DNA of 64,000 nt from assembly GCF_037975245.1 (NCBI RefSeq), contig NC_092567.1:24606876-24670875 (forward strand), in the 5' to 3' direction. A program made the position numbers and the translations under genes. The stretch is from Apostichopus japonicus. Its lineage: Eukaryota; Echinodermata; Holothuroidea; Aspidochirotida; Stichopodidae. Every line of letters begins with the position of its first letter. Position 1 is the stretch's first letter. The notes under the pieces were generated by a model. It worked only from the letters and a program-made list of their open reading frames with translations, made no database searches and was not told where the DNA came from. Of this stretch, positions 44,735-54,665 are shown piece by piece.

Positions 44735-45345
44735 TAATATTTCCTGAAATTCATTCTTGGTTGTCCAAAGTAACCCACACAAAACTTCATGGTATCCATT
44801 ATTGGTTGTCCATGATATTCTATGCATTACTTATTGAAATTGAAATTCATGATCTAAATATCCTTGGTACCCCTTGCATTATTGAATGCAATTCATTCAT
44901 TGGTTGTCCGTGGTAACGGTGGTACCCCTTGCATCATTGAGTGCAATTCATTAATTGGTTGTTCGTGGTACTCCATGCATCATTGAATGTAATTCGTTCA
45001 TTGGTTGTCCGTGGTACTCCATGCATCATTGAATACAATTCATTCATTGGTTGTCCGTGGTACTCCATGCATTATTGAATGCAATTCGTTCATTGGTTGT
45101 CCGTGGTACTCCATGCATCATTGAATACAATTCATTATATTGGTTGTCCGTGGTACTCCATGCATCGTTGAGTGCAATTCATTCATTGGTTGTCCGTAGT
45201 ACTCCGTGCATCATCAAATGCAATTCGTTCATTGGTTATTCGTGGTACTCCATGCATCGTTGAATGCAATTCGTTCATTGGTTGTCCGTGGTACTCCATG
45301 CATTGTTCAATGTAATGTATTTCTTGGTACTCCATGCTACTTCGT
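44735..45345. repeat. 46-bp minisatellite
   Basis: Unit: TTGGTTGTCCGTGGTACTCC followed by ATGCATCATTGAATGCAATT and CATTCA. About nine good copies at 44895-45310, with degenerate copies at both edges. Because 46 is not a multiple of 3, reading frames rotate from unit to unit; open frames there are not genes. It lies just beyond the Isx polyadenylation signal. Confidence 0.92.
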
Positions 45346-45374
45346 GTATACTCCATGCCTGAGATTTCAGAAAG

Positions 45375-45380
45375 TTTATT
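45375..45380 (-). promoter_or_regulatory. ISX: Polyadenylation signal AATAAA of the Isx-like gene
   Basis: AATAAA on the minus strand, 88 nt past the stop codon (45468-45470). It is the first canonical signal after the stop and would give a short 3' UTR ending just before the minisatellite. Confidence 0.5.
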
Positions 45381-45467
45381 CTTTGAATGTCTCTAGTACT
45401 CCATTCAATATATTTCATTTTTCATTTCTTTGATTGTCTTTGGTACCCCATTTCGTTTCTTCTGACT

Positions 45468-45836
45468 TCATTCTTTGCCTTTAGGTGGTACCCCATGTAT
45501 TATCTCATATTGTTTAGCTAAAGTTCTCAATGCGTAGACACTTTCTTTGGCGATACCATTGAAATTATTCTCCAATGGTGCAGCTTGTCTCGGATTGGGC
45601 ATAGCGTATCCTGTAGGTTTGCGGCCTCTCTCCTCAACTGGAAGTGGAAACGAGAAAAATGGACTCTGTGGTAGGAATGGTGGTAGTTGACTTGGGTATG
45701 CTACTTGGTGATTAAAAGGCAGGTGGTTCGCAAAGAGATTCGAAAAATATTGGAATGGGTGTAAAAATGGGTTTGTCCACGGTAATGGTACCTGTCCAGC
45801 TAACTCCTGAAGGGTGTTGGCACTAGGATCCCTCTT
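45468..45836 (-). CDS. ISX: Isx-like gene exon 5 (C-terminal, stop)
   Basis: Codes [20 protein letters not shown], then a Pro/Phe-rich stretch ([20 protein letters not shown]) and [13 protein letters not shown], ending in [13 protein letters not shown]...KGKE and TGA. The stretch of Pro, Phe and aromatic residues resembles a repression or activation domain, and SVxALRxxAKxxE resembles the OAR motif. Acceptor TTTCAG. Confidence 0.85.
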   Translation of the reverse strand, partial: KRDPSANTLQELAGQVPLPWTNPFLHPFQYFSNLFANHLPFNHQVAYPSQLPPFLPQSPFFSFPLPVEERGRKPTGYAMPNPRQAAPLENNFNGIAKESVYALRTLAKQYEIIHGVPPKGKE

Positions 45837-48800
45837 CTGAAAGAAACAGAAAAATAGTTATTATTAATTATTAAATTTTAAATAAATTGGAACGAACATG
45901 GTCACAAACAAAAGGGGAACTTTTTCTTAACTTACCACGCGGTCAGAGTTGCGTCCTGGATCAAGCCTACTGAGGGGCCTAGTTTTAATATTTCAAGTTG
46001 TGTGGTGTTGCAATGAATATAATACGTGGTTATGAGCAGCACGGTGGTCTGCACAGGATTTCAAAGGTGAAGGAGGCGTCCCTTATCACATAATGGTCCT
46101 TGACAATTTTGTAGCTATCTTGCTATAGCTCTATTATAACCCATACCCCTATCCCTGCATTATACCCCTACACACTACGTGATCTTTTTCCTTTGAACAT
46201 TGGGGTGGTGTAGTAGTAGTAAATTGGTACCTGTTAAAAGTGGGGTGATATTGATATAGTTCTATTGTCCCCCTACCCCTACATTATCTACCCCTACCCC
46301 CTACATTGGGGTGTTATAGAAGTATGGTACCTGTTAAAAGTGGGGTGAGGCTTACCCTGTGATCAACTCTTGGTAATGATTTCGGAGCTGGGACGATATC
46401 TGTTTCCTGGACACTCGCTAGACCGCCAAAGTTACCCAACTTTTCAAATTTTCTCCATTTTGCTCGTCGGTTTTGGAACCAAATCTGCGCAAGAAGAACA
46501 AAGAACAGTTAACATTAATGTATTGTTAACAAAATATATTTAACGCAAAGGTTCAAAGACCAGGAATGGATGGATTCTGTCTGTTCTTGTAAAGATAAAA
46601 CAAATAACGTAAAACATTTTTGAAATGAAGATCGCGACGGTGTTGTTTTCTTTCTTGTTGGGAGATGGGATTGGGTAAAATGGGGGTTGAAGGGGGTGAG
46701 GGGGGGGTAAGAGGACTAACCGTCCGTATACATGTTCATGAAAAAATAATATCGATAGTAAGTTGCGGACGCGGGCATACATTGATAGTGACCATTGATA
46801 CAACAGGCGGCTATGAGGCCTTGAAAACAAACACAAATTTGGTGCCGCGGACGAAACTTGAACCTTCCAAGAGGAAACCGCTGGCGCGTAGGAAGCAGCA
46901 ATGCACCGGTTCCGAGCCGGTAATCCGGTTTGCCAAATCGCCCCTGCTAGTAGTATTTTCATCCTATTATTTAGTGCACTGCTGCAACATGGATCTCCTG
47001 TTTGAGTTGATCACCGAATAGTTTGTCAGCTGTGAAAAGCGTATTGCACGAGCGCCCTCTATTTATGAAACGTTGTCATTTAAAGGAAAGGTCTCGAATG
47101 ACCTCTGATCAACCATGGATCATGACCTCTGATCAACCATGGACCATGGCCTCTGATTAACCATGGATCATGACCTCACCTGTATTTTCTGTTCATCCAA
47201 GCTGGTCTTTTCAGCTAACTCGTCTCTAGTCTTCACGTCCGGGTAATGTGTGATCTGAAAGACGGTTTCCAGTTCTTTGATTTGATCTTGAGTGAATGTC
47301 GTTCTAATTCTTCGCGGTCTCTTCACGGTTACACACCCCGCGGGTGAAGTGGAGGTGACATTGAATTTCAGAGGATTGTCTGGAAAGAAATAAAAAAATA
47401 CATGAAAAGGAAAAAAAAAAGTTCAATAAATGCGATTTATGATAAACTGGTGGAATATCCGACAATATCCTTCATTATATTATGCGAATGAGAAAACATA
47501 ATTCTTCATCCCATATTAACTCGGGCCCCCTACCTGACTTGGTTGTATACTCCCTCCCTCCCCTCACCCACCCGCCCGTGACCCCCATCGGGCGGTTAAT
47601 GCCGTTTTGTAAATGACGTCATCAATGGACAATCACCTGTTTCATCTTCACCGTATTTCTTTCTCTTTAAAGTCCTTGATTCACTATTCAGCTCTTGCAC
47701 GGTTTCTCCCTTCATGGTTAATTCAAGTACTTCATTCTTGGCCATCGTAACTTTTGCCTTATCTGTTCTATCTCCCCTTTGGTTGAGTTTGTCCTCAATC
47801 GACTGTACTTTCATCCCACCGCTGCCACCAGTCACCACATTCGTGTGTCGGATAATGCTGTCTTTATCTTCGCTAACAACAGTATCTACCGAAAGTTTTC
47901 AATGGAAGAAATTGAAAAAGAAAAGAGTTAACGGAAAGAAAATGGCTAATGGAATAGAAAAGATTTGATGTTAGCCTTGACAAATTTAAATTGACAATTC
48001 ATATCGATGTGTTACGTCACACATGTATAAATTAAGTTCACAAGTCATCTCCATATGTTACGTCACACACGTAGACGATATACATACTGTGTTGGATGAT
48101 GAGAAGAACGCGGCTGAGATGCGCTTGATGTGAGTGATAGATGTCATGCTACGTCATCATACGATTGAGAAGCCCTTACCAAAATCGTTCGTAATTAGCA
48201 TATCCAACATCTTTATAATATTTGCATCTCAAAGTATGACAAAAGAGGTGCAAAACGACGGAAACTTGTCGATTAGCTGTGTGCCATATGATTAACACTA
48301 ACATAGTAAAATGTCTGGATGACAAAATACTGTGAGTCGGTTGGAGTCTTGGATTATCGAATCGTCACACAGACTGACAGTTAGGATCTGCTTCTTATTA
48401 TACTTTTCTGTCTATATTCCATGCACTTTTACTTACAGTATGAGGAGTATGAATATCCTGTTTCTATCATATGAAGGTTAGGAACTGTTCATACTGTCAG
48501 TACGAGTGTTCAGAAGCAGGATATGAGATTACAGTATATAGTGGTATTAGCATTAGAATCAGAGAAAGGTTAGGAACTATTCATACTGCCAGTACGAGTG
48601 CTTTGAAGCATGATATGGAATAACAGTATCGAGTGGTATTAACATTAGAATAAGAGAAAGGTTAGGAACTGTTCATACTGTCAGTACGACTGCTTTGCAG
48701 CATGGTTTGAGCTAACAGTATATAGTGGTATTAATATTAGAATAAGAGAAAGGTTAGGAACTGTTCATACTGTCAGTATGAGTGCTTTGAAGCATGGTAT

Positions 48801-49889
48801 GAGAGGACAGTATAGAGTGGTATTAACATTAGAATCCGCAAACGGTTAGGAACTGATCATATACTGTCAGTATATGAGTGTTTTAAAGCATGGTACGAGA
48901 GGACAGTATATAGTAATATTATAATAGCCTTTGAAAATTGTCCAAAAATAACTGCAAATATTTATAACTATGTAATGATTATTCAGTTAATAAAATCGTA
49001 GCTAAACTATATTATTGTCTAAATTAGATTAATTCGTTTTACTAACGCCCATCAAGTGTGGCAAATATGCCGGAAATTTGCAGCCTGAGGCCAAAAGATA
49101 CATTTAAAAAAAAGGTTGCATATGCCATCAAGGTTCTAAGAATGCACATTAATGCCAATTATCTCAAAATAAATAACGGTCTCTTAAGAGGTTTCAAGTT
49201 TATACTTGTTTGTTAAAGCATTAAAATATACATTTACGTTGATCCTTGCTGTTTGAACTTTTATCATTGTAATTATTCTACACCTTTTGAAAACAAAACG
49301 TTCTAAGTTTAGTAATCGTCGTCAAGTTAGATAACTAAACTTGTTTGGACATATATTATCTTTAATCCAACCTTTATCTTGCCTTTGAAATATTATATAC
49401 TTTTTTTTCTTAATTGAATATTTATTAGCTATTCGCAGACAATATGTCTCCAAGGCGCCTCTGCCTTTTCACCCAGATGTTGTAAACTCATAAACCAACT
49501 CAAGGCAAAGCTCTTTCTCAAGATAAATCGATTGTATAGCAATAAGACAAATTAACAAACATAATATGGACTATGACTCAATTTACTATTTCTATTTTTT
49601 TATGACCAGTTTACTTGTATGCCTAGCAATTAAAAAAAAGGCCAGTTCTTCGATATCGTGTAAACAAGTTTTAAAGAATCTTGACGTTGATTCGTTTGTT
49701 ATAACTTTTACAATGATACGTATATGTGTTCAAAGTTCAATTTCGTGGCATAAATCAATTCTTATGAAGTTAGACGTATTAGTAAGACTTATTATAAAAC
49801 ATATATGGGTAATGACAATACAGGCTTCGACCCAACGATGTAACATAAATATCAGGGTAACCGTAAAAGAGAAGTTACCAAAACTCTAG

Positions 49890-49959
<70 letters not shown>

Positions 49960-52627
49960 AACAAATTGACTCACTACTTTACAATTTTAATTAATTTGTT
50001 GTCTATTGTTTTCTCTATTAGGATACTTGTCATTTCTGATTTGATTTTTAATTCATTATACAATTGTTATTCCTTTGTTACAAATAAAACATCATTTTTT
50101 TAGGCTACCTGTGTCATATTTGTTAATGTCCTCTCGATGTAATGGCCCGCAGAAAAAAGGAAAAGAAAACAACCTTATGTGACCCGTTCCCTTCCTCCCG
50201 TTACAACGGCGTAAAACTATAACTTAACCTTCCGTGTTTACCTAACACAGAAATTACAATTCGCATTGGCATTTACAGCGGCAACTTAGTAGCCTATACC
50301 GCGGGTGAAATATTTATGCTGTTTTAAGTGCCCTCAATGACAATAAAAAGTATATTAGTGAACAAACAGGATTTCTCAAGTGGTTGGAGGTTTTACCATT
50401 GTAAGGTCGCCCTGCTTAGTGGTATTTCTTAAAGCACGCACAACTACAGCAGCATGATGACCTAAATCAACATGCAGCCTATATACACACCCTGCTGGAA
50501 GTTTTGGGCAATTATTCCTTGCTCTAAATCATTGATTTGGCGGGCCGAAGTTAAAACGTGTATTCTAACACCCATGCAGTAACACCTTGCAGAGGGTGCA
50601 CTTACTCCTGTGACAAAAACATAGACATAACGAGAAAATTGAGATTCGGAAACTTCTAAATGTTGTCCATCTGTTAAGTTGATTTATACCATATCACGTG
50701 AGTTGGGCGCTATAAGCAAACTCCATTGTATGTAATTGGCATGCGATATAATCACCGATGCATGCCTATATGATGTGCACATTAAGTTGCTGAACGCGCG
50801 CGAAAAATGTTGGACAGTTTTTTGGGGGCAAGTCGTTACAGCCCCTCAGATTAAATTGGGCTCCTACGCCTATGAACTTATCCAATAATGAGAGATGCCC
50901 TTTTCAACTGTGTTGGCCTTTTCATTTAATTTAAGATTAAGTGGTAAATTTCGTTATGTTGTTAATATTTTAAAATGCATGAAATTGGAATAAACTGGAG
51001 GAAAAACAAACAATAATCAGAAGAGTCATATGTCAGTTATAATATTTGGAAAAACAATTTGGTTACCTCTATAACAATCCAATTCTCTTAACGCTTACCG
51101 TATTAATCTATATCTGAACACAGTTTTCTTTACTTCTTTCCCCCCTTTAATTTGAAACTGTGACGTTTAGGTCCGATGTCGATCATCAATTGGTGTGAGT
51201 TTTTTGTGAGACAAAGCTAAAATGTATGTTATTATATTCCCGCATGATGTTTCATTTAATAGGTTGAATAAACTTAACATTCATGAACCTTGAATGTAGA
51301 GGGGCATTCTAAACCTCATTTTCTTTACCAAAAACTTGTGAACAGGAATCATTAATTTGTTACATTTCAGTGTTTATACAGTCCTAATTGTCAGTTAACC
51401 TGATTAGTTATTAATTAGTCACATGCAGGTATATTTTATTAGTCATATACTCGAATAATGGCAGAAAGTGCGTTGAGTAACTACATGAGTGGTTCCAGCC
51501 TTAACTTTAGCAGGAAACTTGGTTTCACTTTCAGAGCAAGTGTTTCGTCTCCTACGCAAGCGTTAAACTCAGGAATACGATAGTTATATATGATATGAGA
51601 TATCCCTATAGAATATATATACATATATGTATGAGATATACGTAGGCCTTTTATACAAGAGTAAAGTATTGGGTCCATGACCAAGGGCGTAGGAACAGAG
51701 GAAGGCGCAGGGGAGGGTCTAGGTTAATAGATACATTGTGAAAAGTTTATCCAACTATGCTCACAGGTTCTGTTAATTTCTCGAAGCACTCATGGGTCAG
51801 GAACTTATATATAAATAATATAATGCTTAATGTCCAGTTTCCTTCCTCTCTCTTAGTTATTTTCTTTTTTCCATTTTAGTTTTTATTGTTGTGCCGACCT
51901 TTATCTAATCTAAGAATATGTGAAACATTATGTTTTGAATGAATGTTAATTTAAATGATTATAAAGTTATTTTATTTATGTTTCATTATCATATTTGGTT
52001 ATGGCACCAATCGCATGCACCATTTTACAGCATTTTATGTAATATATTAACATTAATTATAATAAACATACAAGTATTCGTCACACGTAACACAAGTAAT
52101 ATTGGTGACACATATGTAATATATAAGCATTAATCACAAAGCAAATTAAAGAAAATGTTTCCATCATTGAAATAATACTTACAACTGTCAAGCGAATGAA
52201 CTACGTATTATTGTAGAATTTTCGTATCAATTATCATAATTTTTTAAATAAAAAATCAACCCCAAAAAGCGGATTCAACTGCAGGGACAAAATCTACCAA
52301 CTCACCTGTTGGACATTTGACTTTTTCCGCGTCTTTTTCCTGTTTCTGTGGTAACGAATAACTGGTCAAAAGTTCCCTCACGGACTGTGCTTTACTTTTC
52401 CGACGACACGACGGAGTACACCTAGATGATCCCACCGAGGGAAACGGTCCAACAACCACAGGGGGAGAGGTCTCTACTTTCAGATCCACAGGCTCTTCTT
52501 CGATAAATCGCGGCATATTTTCCTCCGCGTTGTCGGTAGAAATAGAGCAGTTTTTGTTCAGAACACCGCCAGAATTATTGTTGTTAATGTCAGAGGCAGT
52601 GTCCCTGTCTTTAAAATGGTTATTCAT
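45468..52627 (-). CDS. ISX: Isx-like PRD-class homeobox transcription factor, 5 exons
   Basis: Coding order on the minus strand: 52627-52306, 47885-47637, 47379-47180, 46484-46356, 45836-45468; 1269 nt, 422 residues, all phases consistent. The homeodomain is residues 212-271, from about [17 protein letters not shown] through [14 protein letters not shown], with Q50 and an intron between positions 46 and 47, both typical of paired-like (PRD-class) genes. The following EKLGNFGGL resembles the EKIGNLG flank of intestine-specific homeobox (ISX), my basis for the name. The C-terminus has [13 protein letters not shown] (about 399-411), like an OAR motif. ISX represses carotenoid and lipid uptake genes in vertebrate gut; that role is only inferred here. 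The N-terminal half is low-complexity (Asn, Ser, Lys/Glu) and unrecognised. Another PRD-class family remains possible. Confidence 0.85.
46190..46355. repeat. Duplicated ~60-bp segment at the exon 4 donor
   Basis: ATTGGGGTG...GGTACCTGTTAAAAGTGGGG occurs at about 46199-46246 and again at 46304-46348, each preceded by CCCCTAC-rich sequence. The second copy runs into the minus-strand donor of exon 4. Confidence 0.75.
46356..46484 (-). CDS. ISX: Isx-like gene exon 4 (homeodomain helix 3)
   Basis: Starts [20 protein letters not shown], the recognition helix and flank, then [20 protein letters not shown] and DHR. It joins exon 3 in phase 0 between homeodomain residues 46 and 47. Acceptor TGCGCAG, donor GTAAGC. 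Confidence 0.93.
47097..47179. repeat. 24-bp tandem repeat touching the exon 3 donor
   Basis: About 3.4 copies of GACCTCTGATCAACCATGGATCAT (unit 24 bp). On the minus strand the array begins directly at the exon 3 donor, whose GTGAGGTC is part of the array pattern. Copies contain NcoI-like CCATGG and BclI-like TGATCA strings. Confidence 0.85.
47180..47379 (-). CDS. ISX: Isx-like gene exon 3 (homeodomain helices 1-2)
   Basis: Codes [20 protein letters not shown], then [20 protein letters not shown] and [20 protein letters not shown], ending LDEQKIQ. HYPDVxxRxxLAxKxxLxExxIQ is the PRD-class pattern. Acceptor TTTCCAG, donor CAG|GTGAGG. Confidence 0.93.
47637..47885 (-). CDS. ISX: Isx-like gene exon 2
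   Basis: Joins exon 1 (KCPT) in phase 1 as [20 protein letters not shown], then [20 protein letters not shown], through [20 protein letters not shown]. Charged and without known domain; TLKRKKYG is a possible nuclear localisation signal. Splice sites TCGGTAG and CAG|GTGATT. Reading phase agrees on both sides, which is the main support. Confidence 0.8.
48470..48925. repeat. ~91-bp minisatellite
   Basis: Five copies of a unit starting GGTTAGGAACTGTTCATACT and continuing GTCAGTACGAGTGCTTTGAAGC, TATAGTGGTATTAACATTAG and AATAAGAGAA. Copy starts are near 48478, 48569, 48660, 48751 and 48845; the last is partial. It is in intron 1 of the Isx-like gene. Confidence 0.9.
49895..49957. repeat. (TA)n microsatellite
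   Basis: About 31 TA dinucleotides in Isx intron 1. Confidence 0.95.
50735..50874 (+). repeat. Repeat with hAT-type right end CTCCTACGCCTATG
   Basis: TTGGCATGCGATATAATCAC...GAACGCGCGCGAAAAATG, then GGCAAGTCGTTACAGCCCC and a GGCTCCTACGCCTATG right end. The end equals that of the short MITE at 15810-15920; the body resembles 30870-30990. The left end is not visible, so it is a truncated copy of a larger member. Confidence 0.65.
52306..52627 (-). CDS. ISX: Isx-like gene exon 1 (start)
   Basis: Starts [20 protein letters not shown] and includes [14 protein letters not shown], a basic stretch [20 protein letters not shown], ending KVKCPTG at donor [18 protein letters not shown] could be a worn octapeptide (SIxxILx-like) repressor motif, an inference. 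The ATG is the only one upstream with open frame; an in-frame stop (TGA, minus strand) lies close before it. Confidence 0.75.
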
Positions 52628-53095
52628 AATCAGTATACCTTTAGTTTCCTATATAATCCAATACTTTAATTTGGTTATTTAGTTATCGATCAACATATCA
52701 GAACTAAGTTAAGGAACGCCGTTTGTCAAATTTATCTATACTTTCTAGATAACGTTCGTCTCGATCACTTTCTCCTACGCTTTCCTTTGAAAAATGAAGG
52801 AAAAGTTGTAATATTCTCCCAGGATGAGAAATGTCAACCAAAACTTGCTTCCAAGTTTTATAATTTTATTTAAATCTTCACCGTCTGCTATGAGTAAGAC
52901 ACTTACAAAAAAAAACGAAATAGCTGTCAGAAGTTTTTTTTTTCTCTTCTTTATGAGTGAAGTATTTCAACTTCTGAGCTTAACACTTGATTAACTTCAG
53001 AAACAATGGTATCCAACTCATTTGCGCTAATAACTAATTTCTAAGTCCACCTGCCTAAATATAGGTAGGCAATCTGTCGTTGTTACCAGTTCCCC

Positions 53096-53104
53096 CTTTT
53101 TATA
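53096..53104 (-). promoter_or_regulatory. ISX: TATA-like TATAAAAAG upstream of the Isx-like gene
   Basis: On the minus strand, TATAAAAAG followed by GGGG, about 470 bp upstream of the start codon. If used, the 5' leader would be near 440 nt. The surrounding TA repeat weakens the call. Confidence 0.25.
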
Positions 53105-54332
53105 TATATAAATAGGCCTGCATATACCTTACGTGTTGTGGTTAAACCTTCGCACTACACAAAGTCACATCCTGCTATATAGCGCGGTACCTTTTATGAT
53201 AAACCTCTAATGAGGGTTTTATGACTTTTAACTGTTGATGACAAACTCAACAGAGAGGTTTTAAAAGTGTCTGACTTGTAAACGAACCGACTTATCAAAC
53301 TCTAGAACGACAGAAAATTAAACACAGAGGTTTGTTTGTATTAACATAAAGAGCTAATTTAACAACTTCGAAGAATAGTCTTAGGCCTATACGTATTAAC
53401 TTACAAATAAGAAGAGAATTGGATCAGAGTAGGGGAATGTAAAACAATTAAGACTGACTGATTAATAAGAAAAAAAAATGCCCACTAAACTTATCCTCCG
53501 TTACCGGCAATCTTTGGAAATGAATCATAGCTTATTAGTGACGAACTTGCAGTTAAAGTTTTTTGTTATTTTTGTTTTTATGGCTCGTAAATTACCTAAC
53601 CAATCTCAACATTATTGCTCAAAAACAGAGAAAACATTGTGTTCAAAGGGACTATTGCCGTTCCCTTTATAAAGCCTTGAGTGTTTAGAATTGTGATGAA
53701 AGATACTTCTATGGTGCGGGGGGGGGGGGTTACTCAATTGTGATTTGAGGTCAATAGAGGTGTAAAGCTGGAATGAGCTCAGCGTGCTTGATATGTAGAT
53801 CCAGAACAGTGCAAGAATTTTGCTGATCACTGACTGGAGTCTACCCTGGGCATTGTTTGATTTTGAAAATCCAACCCCCGCTCCACACGTAGCCCCCTCC
53901 CGACGCCCCCGACTTCTAGATCTACACCTGACTACTCATAACACAATGCAAAGCTCCACAATTACCTCAGACTCCAAACTGAATCTCTAAGAGGTTTACA
54001 AAATCTGCCTTACTAATTAGTTTATTTGAACAATGTATATTATTTCCACGTAATTGCGATTATTACAGGAGCTACCCACACAGTTCCGGAATGTGACACG
54101 TCACACGCAATTGAACGCGTTTGAAAGTGACGTATAGTGCTAACTGAAATCATATTCTAAATATAGTTGGAGGGACACCAATAACTATAGGAGGGGCACA
54201 ATGCTCGTGTTTTGTAACTTGTGACGTTTTTGTAGGCCTACACAACTGGATCGTGACACCGATAGGAGGAGAGGGGTGCACAGGAGGGACACGATTCCCA
54301 TGTGCCCGGCCTGACGTCGGTCCTATCTGTGG

Positions 54333-54665
54333 TTGCCGCGGTTATCGTCTTCGTTGGTGGTAGTGGTGGTGATCATGGTGTCGGTGATGGTGTTGGTGGT
54401 GCTATGCGATCCTTGCGTGTCTTCTAAGGTCACATAGTATGTAACATCATTTGATAAAAGAACTGACGTAACACAACATTTATTGGTAGATTACAGTATA
54501 CGTGATCGTTATTGATAATGGTGATGACAGTGGTGATGATGGTGGTAATGATGGTGCTAGTGATGATAGTGGTGGTGCAGGTCACTGTCGTCTGTAACAT
54601 CGTTTGGTGCCAGCAAAATGACATAACCCAATGTTTAATCACGTAACATGATGTTGGCGGTGGTG
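54333..54665. repeat. GGT/GAT trinucleotide-rich duplicated region
   Basis: Two blocks of GGTGGT/GATGATGGT (54345-54405 and 54515-54580) each followed by a similar stretch containing CACATAGTATGTAACATC...GACGTAACACAAC or GTCTGTAACATCG...GACATAACCCAAT. This is a diverged duplication of about 170 bp. Confidence 0.65.

Larger units (their letters stand above)
42459..45374. other. Region between the transporter stop and the Isx 3' end
   Basis: Convergent intergenic region. Just after the transporter stop, T-rich sequence with an ATTAAA at 42723-42728 may end its transcript. A three-fold degenerate repeat (TTGTTACCAAATATTGC...CACAATCTGT) lies at 42668-42846. Then AT-rich unique sequence, a G run (44398-44410), and the 46-bp minisatellite. 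No exon recognised. Confidence 0.6.
47886..52305 (-). other. ISX: Intron 1 of the Isx-like gene (4.4 kb)
   Basis: No other exon seen. It contains a ~91-bp minisatellite (48470-48925), a TA run (49895-49957), a repeat copy ending in CTCCTACGCCTATG at 50874, and a remnant starting GGGCGTAGGAACAGAGG at 51685. The 107-residue frame at 49566-49889 is AT-rich and without family signs. Confidence 0.65.

Noticed and set aside
44890-45310. Regular array considered as a CRISPR
   Set aside because: Units are contiguous without unique spacers and the DNA is clearly eukaryotic; it is a minisatellite.
45051-45433. Open frames with repeated LVVRGTPCII-like peptides
   Set aside because: Produced by the 46-bp minisatellite; 46 is not a multiple of three, so each frame recurs only every third unit.
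49566-49889. 107-residue open frame in the homeobox intron
   Set aside because: AT-rich composition, no family pattern, lies inside an intron on the opposite strand.
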